A stretch of DNA of 64,000 bases from assembly GCF_003664185.1 (NCBI RefSeq), contig NZ_RCCS01000004.1, forward strand, positions 124,001 through 188,000, read 5' to 3'. The first letter of the stretch is position 1, and the number at the start of each line of letters is the position of its first letter. Positions 46,870 to 55,421 of this stretch are shown here, piece after piece. Source of the stretch: Tenacibaculum discolor (GTDB lineage Bacteria; Bacteroidota; Bacteroidia; Flavobacteriales; Flavobacteriaceae). A model generated the notes under the pieces. The model had not been told where the DNA came from, searched no databases, and saw nothing but the letters and a program-made list of their open reading frames with translations. A program made the translations under genes and the position numbers.

Positions 46870-47688
46870 ATGGCTTTAACTGATATTCCAAACATAAAAC
46901 ATACTGATTCAAACAACTTTTTCTTACTTGCTGGTCCTTGTGCCATCGAAGGAGAAGATATGGCTATGCGAATTGCTGAAAGGGCGATTACCATTACTGA
47001 TAAATTAGAAATTCCTTATGTATTTAAAGGAAGTTTTAAAAAAGCAAATCGCAGTAGAATTGATAGTTTTACAGGAATTGGTGACGAAAAAGCATTAAAA
47101 ATTTTACGTAAAGTTTCTGAAACTTTTAATATTCCTACCGTAACCGACATTCATGAAGTTTCCGATGCAGAAAAAGCAGCTCAATATGTAGATGTATTAC
47201 AGATACCTGCTTTCTTAGTTCGTCAAACCGATTTAGTTGTAGCTGCGGCGAAAACTGGTAAAGTTGTTAACTTAAAAAAAGGACAATTTATGAGTCCTGA
47301 AGCTATGCAACATGCGGTAAAAAAAGTACATGATGCTGGTAACCAAAAAGCATGGATAACTGATAGAGGTACCATGTTTGGATATCAAGATATGATTGTT
47401 GATTTCCGCGGAATTCCAACCATGCGTCAATATGCTCCTACTGTGTTAGATGTTACACATTCGTTACAACAGCCTAATCAATCAAGTGGTGTTACTGGTG
47501 GACGTCCAGATATGATTGAAACAATTGCTCGTGCAGGTGTGGTTAACAATGTTGACGGATTATTTATTGAAACTCATTTTGATCCTGCCAATGCAAAGAG
47601 TGATGGAGCAAACATGTTACATCTTGATTATTTAGAAGGTTTACTTACCAACTTAGTAACAATTAGAAAAACCATTAATAATTTATAG
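46870..47688 (+). CDS. kdsA: 3-deoxy-8-phosphooctulonate (KDO-8-phosphate) synthase
   Basis: 272 residues, standard length. It joins phosphoenolpyruvate to arabinose 5-phosphate in KDO synthesis for lipopolysaccharide, in the cytoplasm. Signatures: FLLAGPCAIEGEDMAMRIAE, YVFKGSFKKANRSRIDSFTG, PTVTDIHEVSDAEKA, DVLQIPAFLVRQTDLV, the KKGQFMSPEAM loop and DVTHSLQQPN. ITDRGTMFGYQDMIVDFR with Asn replaced in the RGTMFGY loop fits either metal-dependent or independent forms, so I do not decide. The next gene begins 40 bases later. Confidence 0.97.
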   Translation: MALTDIPNIKHTDSNNFFLLAGPCAIEGEDMAMRIAERAITITDKLEIPYVFKGSFKKANRSRIDSFTGIGDEKALKILRKVSETFNIPTVTDIHEVSDAEKAAQYVDVLQIPAFLVRQTDLVVAAAKTGKVVNLKKGQFMSPEAMQHAVKKVHDAGNQKAWITDRGTMFGYQDMIVDFRGIPTMRQYAPTVLDVTHSLQQPNQSSGVTGGRPDMIETIARAGVVNNVDGLFIETHFDPANAKSDGANMLHLDYLEGLLTNLVTIRKTINNL

Positions 47689-47728
47689 GCACAATTTTTG
47701 TTTTATAAAGTTGTTTTTAAACTCATAT

Positions 47729-48679
47729 ATGAAACAACTTCTTTTTTTATTCTTTCTAATAACTAACCTTGTTAGCGCGCAAAACTTTTCTTTAGTTGAA
47801 AAAAAAGTTAATGGTTACCCTAAATTTAATAAAGTAGGAAATTTAGCTCAACAAATAGCAAGCGACTTTAAAACTGAAGAACAGCAAGTACAAGCTGCTT
47901 TTTATTGGCTAGCTCATAATATTAGATATGATTTAGACGGGTATTACAATCCAAAGCAAAAAAGAATTTCTTTTAGATACAGGAACGAGCAAGAAAGGTT
48001 AGAAAAGCTACAGGCCATAAAAGATAATATTGTTAACGAAACACTTATAACCAAGAAAGCTATTTGTGAGGGATATGCACAAACTTTTGCGAAAATTTGC
48101 TCAATACTTCAGATTGAGAATGAAGTTATAAAAGGATATATCAGAAATTCCTCAAACGATATAGCTAATCCTAAAACCAGCTCAAATCATGCTTGGAACG
48201 CTGTTAAGCTGAATGATAAATGGATTTATATTGATGCTACATGGGCAGCTGGTGTTGTGAATAATAACAGATGGCAACCTTCATTTAATGCTTACTACTT
48301 CAATTTTCCAAAAGAAAAATACTTTAAAGCACATTTTCCTGAAAAGAAACTTTGGCAATTAAGAGTTGGTAGAATGGATAAAAAAGATTTTTATAACCAA
48401 CCAATTTATGATACTGCCTTTTTAAAATCAGATTTAGAATTAATAACTCCTTCTAAAGGGCTGTTAGAAAAAGATTCTATTATTGAATTAAAAATAAAAA
48501 ATCTACGTCCTAATCAATCAGTTTCCTTTGGATATAGTGGATACCGATATGCAGTAAAACCACACAGCATATCTATCAAAAATAATGTTGCTACAATTAC
48601 AACCTCTCCTCTTGAAAATAGCAAACGGCTATTTTTAATCATAGATAAAGAAGTTATGCTTGAATTCTTGATTCAGTAA
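47729..48679 (+). CDS. Secreted transglutaminase-like (cysteine-core) protein
   Basis: 316 residues from ATG at 47729, where the signal peptide starts (FFLITNLVSAQ). The core has the Cys-His-Asp order of the transglutaminase/peptidase fold: Cys in KKAICEGYAQTF, His in SSNHAWNAVKL and Asp in WIYIDATWAAG. The C-terminal ~100 residues form an Ig-like strand-rich domain. Such proteins may crosslink or cut peptides outside the cell. The following gene is a clear tandem paralogue. Confidence 0.88.
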   Translation: MKQLLFLFFLITNLVSAQNFSLVEKKVNGYPKFNKVGNLAQQIASDFKTEEQQVQAAFYWLAHNIRYDLDGYYNPKQKRISFRYRNEQERLEKLQAIKDNIVNETLITKKAICEGYAQTFAKICSILQIENEVIKGYIRNSSNDIANPKTSSNHAWNAVKLNDKWIYIDATWAAGVVNNNRWQPSFNAYYFNFPKEKYFKAHFPEKKLWQLRVGRMDKKDFYNQPIYDTAFLKSDLELITPSKGLLEKDSIIELKIKNLRPNQSVSFGYSGYRYAVKPHSISIKNNVATITTSPLENSKRLFLIIDKEVMLEFLIQ

Positions 48680-48724
48680 TTATTTTTCACTTTTATTGTT
48701 TATATTGCAATAAATTATTCCATA

Positions 48725-49687
48725 ATGAAAACTTTATCCTTTCTTGTTTTATTTCTTTTCTTTAATAATGCTTCATTTTCTCAAGACCTAACTAAGGTTG
48801 ATAAGATTATGTATTCTTACAACGGAATAACTTCAATAAAGGAATTATCTGAAAGAATAGATTATGATTTTAAAACTGATATAGAAAAAGTAAGGGCTAT
48901 TTATACATGGATTGCTTTAAATATTGAATATGATTACTTTCCATCTAAACTATTAAAAGCTCCTGAATTTCTTTTCTATAATAATAATGATGATTTAAAA
49001 AGAATAAAACAAAATAAAATAAAGCTAGCTGCGCAAAAAACATTTAGAACAAGAAAAGGACTTTGCTCAGGCTTTGCGTATCTCTTTCATAGACTTTGCT
49101 ACTTAATCAATATTGAAAATGAGTTAATCTATGGTTATACCAAAACATCTATTAATCAAATAGGAATAGTTCCTACAGAAAAAAATCATGTATGGAATGC
49201 TGTCAAAATAAACAACAAATGGCTTCTAATGGATGTTACTTTTGGTTCTGGATATTTATATAATGATGTATGGCAAAGGCATCTTAACTTAGAGTATTTT
49301 AATGCTAAAAAAAGTAAACTTAAGTTAACTCATTTTCCAGCTGATATTAAATGGCGACAATTCTTAAACCAAAAACCTTTAAAGGAATTCTGTTATGCTC
49401 CTCTATACAAAAAAGGTTTTCTAAAAAACAAACTAGAAATTTTAACTCCTAAATCAGGTAAGATTGTCACAAGTAATAGCAATAGAATTCATATAAAACT
49501 AAAGAAAACAGATAAAATAAAAGATGTGAAATATTTATTTTCTAGCAACTACAAAATACATAATGCTCAGATTATTAATAAAGAAACTTTCTCTTCAATT
49601 TATCTTAAACCTCCCAAAAAAAATACAACCTTACATATATATGTAAATAATGAACTATCATTAGAATATAAAGTTAAAGTTAATTAG
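48725..49687 (+). CDS. Secreted transglutaminase-like protein, tandem paralogue
   Basis: 320 residues with signal peptide (NNASFSQ). The same triad is kept: Cys in TRKGLCSGFAYLF, His in EKNHVWNAVKI and Asp in WLLMDVTFGSG. Overall layout equals the gene 45 bases upstream, including the LKxxHFP segment after the core, but the identity is moderate, so the duplication is old. Its stop region overlaps the DUF1801 gene on the other strand by 8 bases. Confidence 0.88.
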   Translation: MKTLSFLVLFLFFNNASFSQDLTKVDKIMYSYNGITSIKELSERIDYDFKTDIEKVRAIYTWIALNIEYDYFPSKLLKAPEFLFYNNNDDLKRIKQNKIKLAAQKTFRTRKGLCSGFAYLFHRLCYLINIENELIYGYTKTSINQIGIVPTEKNHVWNAVKINNKWLLMDVTFGSGYLYNDVWQRHLNLEYFNAKKSKLKLTHFPADIKWRQFLNQKPLKEFCYAPLYKKGFLKNKLEILTPKSGKIVTSNSNRIHIKLKKTDKIKDVKYLFSSNYKIHNAQIINKETFSSIYLKPPKKNTTLHIYVNNELSLEYKVKVN

Positions 49688-50054
49688 CTTTACTCCAAAA
49701 ACCTTTATGATTGTGTTTTGCTACTTCTTCTATAACTTGTAGTAGTATTTCTTCGTTAATTTCTTCTATTGATGAATAGCGAAGTGATTTTACAACTGCT
49801 CTTCCTTCTGAGACTAAAAAAACATCAAAATCTTCTAAAATACCTTTTGCCCAAAACCCAACATCAACAAAACCTTTTTTATGGGATGCATTCATATAGC
49901 ACAGTTGTTTTCCGTTAATATAATATACTGGTATTTTCCACTTATACTTTAGTTCTAAATTCTGAAAATTACTTTCTATCAATACCTGTAGATGCAGTAA
50001 AATAGACTTGAATGGTTCTGGTTGTTTGAGTATATATTCTTCAGCTGGTTTCAT
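49680..50054 (-). CDS. DUF1801 (YdhG-like) protein
   Basis: 124 residues, typical for the family. It starts EEYILKQPEPFKSILLHLQ and has LELKYKWKIPVYYINGKQL, MNASHKKGFVDVGFWAKG and VKSLRYSSIEEI, as in DUF1801 proteins, small cytoplasmic folds of unknown function sometimes linked to iron or stress. Single gene, ends overlapping its convergent neighbour. Confidence 0.88.
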   Translation of the reverse strand: MKPAEEYILKQPEPFKSILLHLQVLIESNFQNLELKYKWKIPVYYINGKQLCYMNASHKKGFVDVGFWAKGILEDFDVFLVSEGRAVVKSLRYSSIEEINEEILLQVIEEVAKHNHKGFWSKAN

Positions 50055-50106
50055 TATTTCAAAAATACATTAAAATTTTATTTGTCTGTTTCATAAAATT
50101 ATTTTT

Positions 50107-50123
50107 ACTTTGTTTTTCAAAGT
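50107..50123 (+). promoter_or_regulatory. Palindromic operator candidate upstream of the 50133 gene
   Basis: ACTTTG-N5-CAAAGT. The same half-sites and spacing occur upstream of creD, and both are followed by TCTTT(T)AAAA. A small winged-helix regulator gene lies between the two sites. The left half-site overlaps a near-match -7 box (TTACTTTG). Confidence 0.6.
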
Positions 50124-50132
50124 TCTTTAAAA

Positions 50133-50741
50133 ATGAGTTCAGAAGATTATTTAAAAGACATATCAGAAATTAAGAACCTAATGAGTAAATCCTCTCGATT
50201 TATATCATTAAGTGGTTTATCTGGTGTTTTAGCAGGGATATATGCACTAATTGGTTCAGCTTATGCATATTGGTTAGTTAACAACAATTCTAATGGTTAT
50301 TTGATGCTAGATGGAAAAATTTTCCAAATGGTCATCTTTGATTTATTGTTAGTTGGCTTTTTAAGTATTGCTACAGCTATCTTTTTAACCACAAGAAAAG
50401 CTAAAAAGAATGGAGAAAAAATTTGGGATGCCACCACAAGAAGGTTACTCTTAAATTTCCTTATCCCTCTAGTTTCTGGTGCAATCTATATCATTATCAT
50501 ACTAGGACATCAAAAATATGGGCAAACGGGTGCATTAATGTTACTTTTTTATGGCTTAGCGTTGATTAATGCTTCAAAATATACTGTTGGAGATATTAAG
50601 TATTTAGGCTATACTGAAGTTGTTTTAGGACTTACTGCTGCAATGTTACCTGGTTATGGTTTTTGGTTTTGGGTTATAGGGTTTGGAATCATGCATATTG
50701 TTTACGGTACACTTATGTATTTTAAACATGATAGAAAATAA
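50133..50741 (+). CDS. Membrane protein of unknown function, linked to a regulator
   Basis: 202 residues. A cytoplasmic start (SSEDYLKDISEIKNLMSKSSRF) is followed by about six membrane helices (SLSGVLAGIYALIGSAYAYW, MVIFDLLLVGFLSIATAIFL, LIPLVSGAIYIIIIL, GALMLLFYGLALINASKY, LGYTEVVLGLTAAMLPGYGF, WVIGFGIMHIVYGTLMYF). Conserved in flavobacteria ahead of a small winged-helix regulator, as here (32-base gap). No named domain. The palindrome just upstream suggests control by that regulator. Confidence 0.82.
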   Translation: MSSEDYLKDISEIKNLMSKSSRFISLSGLSGVLAGIYALIGSAYAYWLVNNNSNGYLMLDGKIFQMVIFDLLLVGFLSIATAIFLTTRKAKKNGEKIWDATTRRLLLNFLIPLVSGAIYIIIILGHQKYGQTGALMLLFYGLALINASKYTVGDIKYLGYTEVVLGLTAAMLPGYGFWFWVIGFGIMHIVYGTLMYFKHDRK

Positions 50742-50773
50742 GAACTATTTTCGTACTTTAAAATTTACCTTTT

Positions 50774-51070
50774 TTGAAAAACATTATTCTAAATATAAAT
50801 AAAGCTTTTGATCATAGAATTAGACTGGGAATTATGTCTGTTCTTATGGTAAATGAATATGCTGAATTTACTACCCTAAAAGAATTATTAGGTGCTACAG
50901 ATGGTAATTTAGCAAGCCATACTAAAGCATTAGAAAAAGTTGAATTTATTAGGATAGAAAAACAATTTATTGGTAGAAAACCCAATACTAGATACTACGC
51001 TACAGAGCTTGGCAAACAAGAATTTAAAAAACATATTGACGCTTTAGAAAAACTGATTAAAAATAAATAA
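50774..51070 (+). CDS. Winged-helix transcriptional regulator (MarR/ArsR-like, TTG start)
   Basis: 98 residues. The core reads FDHRIRLGIMSVLMVNEYAEF, TTLKELLGATDGNLASHTKAL (recognition helix) and FIGRKPNTRYYATELGKQEF (wing), the single-domain winged-helix type (PF13601-like). The only start that keeps the conserved N terminus is TTG at 50774; the next ATG would remove the first helix. It is between the membrane protein gene and creD, both of which have the same palindrome in front, so it is probably their repressor and autoregulated. Confidence 0.88.
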   Translation: MKNIILNINKAFDHRIRLGIMSVLMVNEYAEFTTLKELLGATDGNLASHTKALEKVEFIRIEKQFIGRKPNTRYYATELGKQEFKKHIDALEKLIKNK

Positions 51071-51089
51071 CACTAATTTTTTTATTATT

Positions 51090-51108
51090 TAACTTTGAAA
51101 TTCAAAGT
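51090..51108 (+). promoter_or_regulatory. creD promoter box overlapped by palindromic operator candidate
   Basis: TAACTTTG (51090-51097) is an exact -7 box, and ACTTTG-N5-CAAAGT (51092-51108) overlaps it. A protein bound here would block transcription of creD. It matches the palindrome at 50107-50123. Confidence 0.65.
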
Positions 51109-51127
51109 TCTTTTAAAATAACAAACT

Positions 51128-52513
51128 ATGGAAACATCAAACAAACAAAGCGGAAGGTTCGGAAAGTGGGTAAAAACATCAATCACAGCTAGAATGTTAA
51201 TGATTGGATTTTTAATTCTCATTCTTTTAATTCCTTTATCCTTCATAAAAAGCTTAATTGTTGAGCGAATGAATCGACAGCAAGAAGTTGTACAAGAAAT
51301 CAATCAGAAATGGGGTAAAGAGGTATTGTTATACGGTCCTATTTTAAAAGTTCCGTACAAAACATATAAAGAGAAATTTGTTAGAAATCAAAAAACAAAA
51401 GAAACTCAAACCGAGATTGAAGAAAAAATTAAATATGCTTACTTTTTTCCGAAGAAATTAAATATTAAATCATCTATAAATCCTGAAGAGAAAAAACGTG
51501 GTATTTATAAAACAGCTGTGTATAATAGCAATATAGATATTGATGGAAGTTTTACAAAGCCTGATTTTAGTGAAAAAGATATTAATGAAGAAGACATACT
51601 TTGGAACAAAGCTCGATTAATTATAAAAACTTCTAATTTAAAAGGAGTTAACAACTTAGTTGAAATAAAATTGCATAAAAACACCTATGCTTTTACTTCT
51701 AAATATGAAGATGATGCTAGTAATGAAAAAGCATACTACAACTATTTAAACCTTCATAAATTAGAGAGTAAATTTTTAAATGAAGAAGACCTTCCTAAAA
51801 AATCAGATACAAACTTTAGTCTATCACTAAGTATTAATGGAAGTAAACAAATTCGTTTTATTCCTATTGGAAAAGAAACATCCGTTCATATAAACTCTGA
51901 CTGGAAAACTGCTAATTTTATTGGTGAATATCTTCCTTTTAACTCTGACAAAATCTCTGATAATGGTTTTGATGCTAAATGGAAAATACTAGATATCAAC
52001 AGACCATTTTCTCAACAATCTTTTAATGGAATTCCAAACTTAAAAGAATATGCTTTTGGTGTAAACTTTATGATTCCTGTAGACGAATATCAAAAAAGTG
52101 AACGATCAGCTAAATATGGATTCTTGGTGATTGGACTTACCTTTTTAATCTTCTTTTTAATTCAAACAATGAGTAAAATATCCATTCATCCATTTCAATA
52201 TTTAATGATTGGTGTTGCCTTAACTATGTTTTATACATTACTAATATCAATTTCTGAGCATAGTAGCTTTTTAAAAGCCTATTTAATTGCTTCTATAGCT
52301 GTAGTGCTGTTGATTACCTTGTATTCTAAATCCATTTTAAAAGGCATTAAATTCCCATTATTTGTTGGAGCTTCTCTTACCACATTATACGCCTTTATTT
52401 TTGTAATTATTCAACTTGAAAATTATGCTTTATTAGTAGGTAGTGTTGGACTATTTATTATTCTTGCTTCAGTAATGTATGCCTCAAGAAAAATAGACTG
52501 GCAAAACGATTAA
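51128..52513 (+). CDS. creD: Inner-membrane protein CreD
   Basis: 461 residues. One N-terminal helix (RMLMIGFLILILLIPLSFI), a ~290-residue periplasmic domain (QKWGKEVLLYGPILKVPYK, FFPKKLNIKSSINPEEKKRG, FNGIPNLKEYAFGVNFMIPV) and a C-terminal block of about five helices (PFQYLMIGVALTMFYTLLIS) match CreD of the CreBC cell-envelope stress response. No creB or creC genes are here; control by the small regulator upstream is more likely. Confidence 0.93.
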   Translation: METSNKQSGRFGKWVKTSITARMLMIGFLILILLIPLSFIKSLIVERMNRQQEVVQEINQKWGKEVLLYGPILKVPYKTYKEKFVRNQKTKETQTEIEEKIKYAYFFPKKLNIKSSINPEEKKRGIYKTAVYNSNIDIDGSFTKPDFSEKDINEEDILWNKARLIIKTSNLKGVNNLVEIKLHKNTYAFTSKYEDDASNEKAYYNYLNLHKLESKFLNEEDLPKKSDTNFSLSLSINGSKQIRFIPIGKETSVHINSDWKTANFIGEYLPFNSDKISDNGFDAKWKILDINRPFSQQSFNGIPNLKEYAFGVNFMIPVDEYQKSERSAKYGFLVIGLTFLIFFLIQTMSKISIHPFQYLMIGVALTMFYTLLISISEHSSFLKAYLIASIAVVLLITLYSKSILKGIKFPLFVGASLTTLYAFIFVIIQLENYALLVGSVGLFIILASVMYASRKIDWQND

Positions 52514-52529
52514 TTAATAATACTTAATA

Positions 52530-52560
52530 AGCAAACTATCATGCTGTATGGTAGTTTGCT
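52530..52560 (+). terminator. Hairpin after creD without a T run
   Basis: AGCAAACTATCA pairs with TGGTAGTTTGCT (12 bp, one G-U pair) around a seven-base loop, but no T run follows. It lies 16 bases after the creD stop and 16 before the next start, so it may attenuate rather than stop transcription. Confidence 0.5.
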
Positions 52561-52575
52561 CTTACATAAACAACT

Positions 52576-52956
52576 ATGAAATTTAATTTGAAAAACTTTC
52601 TTGTTTTTGCTTTTCTTTTACTACTAGAAATTGCAATAGCTCAAACTTCAGGGTTTATAAGACATACTTTTGGTGACTTTTTAGTAGTTATCTTACTCTT
52701 TTATTTAGTAAAAGCTTTCTTTAATCTCTCTAATAAAACTGTCGGAATTTCAGTACTAATGTTTGCTTATAACGTAGAGTTTTTACAATTAACTCCCCTC
52801 TTAGAATTTCTCGGTTTAGAAAATAACCGATTGGCTATAATTATATTTGGTGCTACTTTTAGTATTGGTGATTTAATAGCTTATACGCTGGGAGTTGGCA
52901 CTATTCTACTTTTAGAAAAAATTTTAACTCATAAATTATCTTCTAATCTTTCGTAA
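52576..52956 (+). CDS. DUF2809-family membrane protein
   Basis: 126 residues with four membrane helices. The family signature is visible: TSGFIRHTFGDFLVVILLFYLV, then AYNVEFLQLTPLLEFLG and FSIGDLIAYTLGVGTILLLE. DUF2809 proteins resemble VanZ-like membrane proteins; no function is known. Its end overlaps the DUF3820 gene on the other strand by 21 bases. Possibly read from creD past the hairpin. Confidence 0.88.
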   Translation: MKFNLKNFLVFAFLLLLEIAIAQTSGFIRHTFGDFLVVILLFYLVKAFFNLSNKTVGISVLMFAYNVEFLQLTPLLEFLGLENNRLAIIIFGATFSIGDLIAYTLGVGTILLLEKILTHKLSSNLS

Positions 52957-53151
52957 GATGTCTTCTAGTCCGTTTAATTTCAATTCATAAACCAACTCTA
53001 GCATCGTACCTAACTTACCTTTAGGAAAGCCTTTATTTTTATACCAAACAATATAATATTCAGGAATTTCAATTAAATACGTTCCTTTATATTTACCAAA
53101 AGGCATTCTCATGTTTGCTGTATCAATTAAAAATTGCTTGTCTGGTATCAT
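52936..53151 (-). CDS. DUF3820-family small protein
   Basis: 71 residues. MRMPFGKYKGTYLIEIPEYYI and WYKNKGFPKGKLGTMLELVYEL match DUF3820, a short cytoplasmic family of unknown function found widely in bacteria. It lies 41 bases after the dehydrogenase-like gene on the same strand, beyond a strong terminator, and overlaps the end of the DUF2809 gene. Confidence 0.88.
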   Translation of the reverse strand: MIPDKQFLIDTANMRMPFGKYKGTYLIEIPEYYIVWYKNKGFPKGKLGTMLELVYELKLNGLEDILRKIRR

Positions 53152-53157
53152 ATTTAA

Positions 53158-53182
53158 ATAAAAAATCCCGCCGAAGCGGGAG
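53158..53182 (-). terminator. Terminator of the saccharopine-dehydrogenase-like gene
   Basis: On the minus strand TCCCGC-TTCG-GCGGGA, a six-bp GC stem with a UUCG tetraloop, runs into six T residues, 11 bases after the stop. Confidence 0.9.
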
Positions 53183-53192
53183 TTAAATTGTG

Positions 53193-54401
53193 TTATTCTT
53201 TTCCGTCTACGTAATCTTGCAAATATGCATAACGTTTGGTTAATTTACCAGTATTAGTTGTCATTTTTGATCTAGCTAAAATTCCATCTTTATCATTGTT
53301 ATAAAATGCAGGAATTACATGCTCTAAAAACATTTCTCCAAAACCTTCACTAGCATCTTTTGGCAATTCACAAGGTAAATTATCTACAGCCATTACCGTG
53401 ATAGCTTTTTTATCTTTATAATCAATTTCTGATTCTGTTTCTGGGTTGTAGCCATAAATAGGATCAGCTATTGTAGAAGCTCTTAATGTTGATGCCACAG
53501 GTCCATCAATATCACATGAAATATCAGCTACATACTTGATTCTAAACTCAGGATGTTTAGCATCTTCACGTGTAAATAAATACGGTGCTCCATCTCCATA
53601 AAAATGTCCCGCTATAAAGAAATCAGTTTGTTTAGCATACGTCATAAAATTACTTTCGTAACCAGTTGGATCTTTATAAAACTCAAACTTATCTCCTACT
53701 TTACCATCTTTACGTTTTGCATATTCCATTACATCAGCTATACAATATACTGGCTCAGTAAACTCACTTGTTAAATACAAAGCATCACTTACTTGTTTAA
53801 TTTTTAGATGGTCTAATATTTCTTGAGCCCCCTTAGCTACTTTTCCTGTTCCTGTTAATAATATTTTAATGTTTGGTAAGCTTATTTTATCTAATTCAGC
53901 TTTTACCGCATCTAAATCGGCTAAGGTTTCTACTTTAGGTAAATTGAATAAACCTTCGCGTAAGCCCAAAGCTCTAAAACCATTATATGCACCTACTAAA
54001 CCTGCATAACGACCAAAACCAATTAAACGAGCTCCGTTTTCTTTTATAATAGTTTCATGATCGAACATTTCAATATTTTTTTCTAACATAGCTTTTAACA
54101 ACTTACGATTGTATGGTTGCTTTTTTATAGTATGACTAAAGAAAAAGTATTTTTTATTTGGTATTAAATTGTCTACAGGAACTTCTTTTACTCCTAATAA
54201 TACATCACAATCAGAAACATCATTTGTTACTTCAAAACCTGCTTTTGCGTAAGCCTCATCAGAAAAAACTCGGATATCTGAACTTTCTACCACTATTTCT
54301 GCTTGAGGAAACTGTTGTTTAAACTCTTGCAGTTTTTCTGGAGAAAATACGACTCTTCTATCAGGTGGGTTTTTACGCTCTTTTATAATTCCGAATTTCA
54401 T
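53193..54401 (-). CDS. NAD(P)-dependent oxidoreductase, saccharopine/alanine dehydrogenase-like
   Basis: 402 residues from the ATG at 54401, where the AlaDH/PNT N-terminal domain begins (KFGIIKERKNPPDRRVVFSP). That domain continues with CDVLLGVKEVPVDNL and FFFSHTIKKQPYNRKLL; the NAD loop is IKILLTGTGKVAKGAQEIL. The layout matches lysine-forming saccharopine dehydrogenases, including RYAGLVGAYNGFRALGLREG and VADISCDIDGPVASTLRAS. It would act in amino-acid metabolism; the substrate is not certain. Single gene with strong terminator, divergent from ssrA. Confidence 0.87.
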   Translation of the reverse strand: MKFGIIKERKNPPDRRVVFSPEKLQEFKQQFPQAEIVVESSDIRVFSDEAYAKAGFEVTNDVSDCDVLLGVKEVPVDNLIPNKKYFFFSHTIKKQPYNRKLLKAMLEKNIEMFDHETIIKENGARLIGFGRYAGLVGAYNGFRALGLREGLFNLPKVETLADLDAVKAELDKISLPNIKILLTGTGKVAKGAQEILDHLKIKQVSDALYLTSEFTEPVYCIADVMEYAKRKDGKVGDKFEFYKDPTGYESNFMTYAKQTDFFIAGHFYGDGAPYLFTREDAKHPEFRIKYVADISCDIDGPVASTLRASTIADPIYGYNPETESEIDYKDKKAITVMAVDNLPCELPKDASEGFGEMFLEHVIPAFYNNDKDGILARSKMTTNTGKLTKRYAYLQDYVDGKE

Positions 54402-54487
54402 AATTGATTTTGTATTAAAATTAAACAATTTTACATATAATGTTATAGTTTATAACAATTGCAGCGAAAATACTCGTTTTAAAATGA

Positions 54488-54515
54488 TTGTACAAGTAGT
54501 ATTTTTTTATATTTG
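54488..54515 (+). promoter_or_regulatory. Promoter-like site upstream of ssrA
   Basis: TTG (54488-54490), 17-base spacer, exact TATATTTG box (54508-54515). It is 116 bases before the mature tmRNA end, so it would make a longer precursor. A nearer pair, TTG at 54598-54600 and CATCTTTG at 54616-54623 (one mismatch), is 8 bases before the mature 5' end and is an equally good ssrA promoter. Confidence 0.5.
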
Positions 54516-54630
54516 CATTCTCTTGTTTAAGTAGTATATCTTTATAGTACTGCCAAACTAAATTGCATAGAATTACAAAGATTATCTGGTATATTTTTTG
54601 CAGAGATATTTATAGCATCTTTGACATATT

Positions 54631-55022
54631 GGGGACGACTGGTTTTGACAGCGAGATTAGTGAAAATGTAAGCATACCGAGGAGTGAAATGATAACTCGT
54701 TAAACTTATTTCAAACATTTAAACGGCGAAGATAACTACGCTTTAGCTGCATAATCTGAATTAACAGTAAGATTTGCCTCGGCGCACAAGGTGCGCAAGC
54801 TAAATGTCCACGAAAAGCCTTGGTTTACGGCGTTTCATTTTTGGGCATCGTAAAAGTAAACATAGAGAACTTAGAGCTTCGATAGGTTTTCGAAACTAAA
54901 GAAGATAAGTTAAGATTGGGCAGTTTTTGGTCAGGTCTTAATCGAAAATTAAACAAAAACTAAGTATGTAGAAAGCTTTTGAGCTACTTGTTTGGACCCG
55001 AGTTCGATTCTCGGCGTCTCCA
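54631..55022 (+). ncRNA. ssrA: Transfer-messenger RNA (tmRNA)
   Basis: It rescues stalled ribosomes and tags the unfinished protein. The 5' end GGGGACGACTGG pairs as acceptor stem with the 3' CGTCTCC (one G-U pair); the T-arm is GACCCGAGTTCGATTCTCGG, and the 3' end is the discriminator A, with CCA not encoded. The tag frame is GGC at 54725 through the TAA at 54752-54754 and reads GEDNYALAA, close to the usual flavobacterial GENNYALAA. Length ~392 is normal. Confidence 0.96.
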
Positions 55023-55027
55023 CTTTT

Positions 55028-55060
55028 AACCCTTGTAAACCCAGTATTTACAAGGGTTTT
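55028..55060 (+). terminator. Terminator of ssrA
   Basis: A perfect 12-bp stem (AACCCTTGTAAA / TTTACAAGGGTT) with seven-base loop ends in TTTTAATAT, five bases after the tmRNA. Confidence 0.92.
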
Positions 55061-55421
55061 AATATACAGGTGTCGTTTTAGGTGGTCTATTTAGAGCTTT
55101 TCTACTCTATCTAATTTTTTTAGAAAACTAAAAAAATAACTCCACATTAAAAAAAGCGTTCATTTTTTCCTTTTATTATACACAATATCTTATAAAACAA
55201 ACCTCCTCCTTTATAAAAAGGAGTTATAAGAGATTAAAAAATCACTAATATTAAAATTATTATAAACACTTCCTTATTTAAATTGATTAACTACATTGTA
55301 GAAGCAATTTATGCTTAGGAAGTTAACATCCTAAATAGAGATCCTCTGATAAACTTTAAAATCAAGCACCAAAATTTGTATATTTGAATCGGACAGATAA
55401 CGATAGATAAAGGGTTGTTAA
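55061..55421. other. Gene-free stretch between ssrA and the methylase gene
   Basis: About 360 AT-rich bases with no reading frame that I trust. A short palindromic stretch (CTCCTCCTTTATAAAAAGGAG) near 55204-55224 could be a hairpin. The promoter of the methylase gene is at its right end. If the region to the right is an integrated element, the left attachment site should lie here or at the end of ssrA. Confidence 0.5.
55379..55386 (+). promoter_or_regulatory. -7 promoter box for the methylase operon
   Basis: TATATTTG is an exact TAnnTTTG match, 35 bases before the methylase ATG. No clear -33 TTG is present. Confidence 0.5.

Noticed and set aside
47729..49687. Leader peptidase partner for the peptide cassette
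   Set aside because: Transglutaminase-like proteins can serve as leader proteases, but these two have Sec signals and lie over 22 kb away, so they would act outside the cell and are unlikely to be partners.
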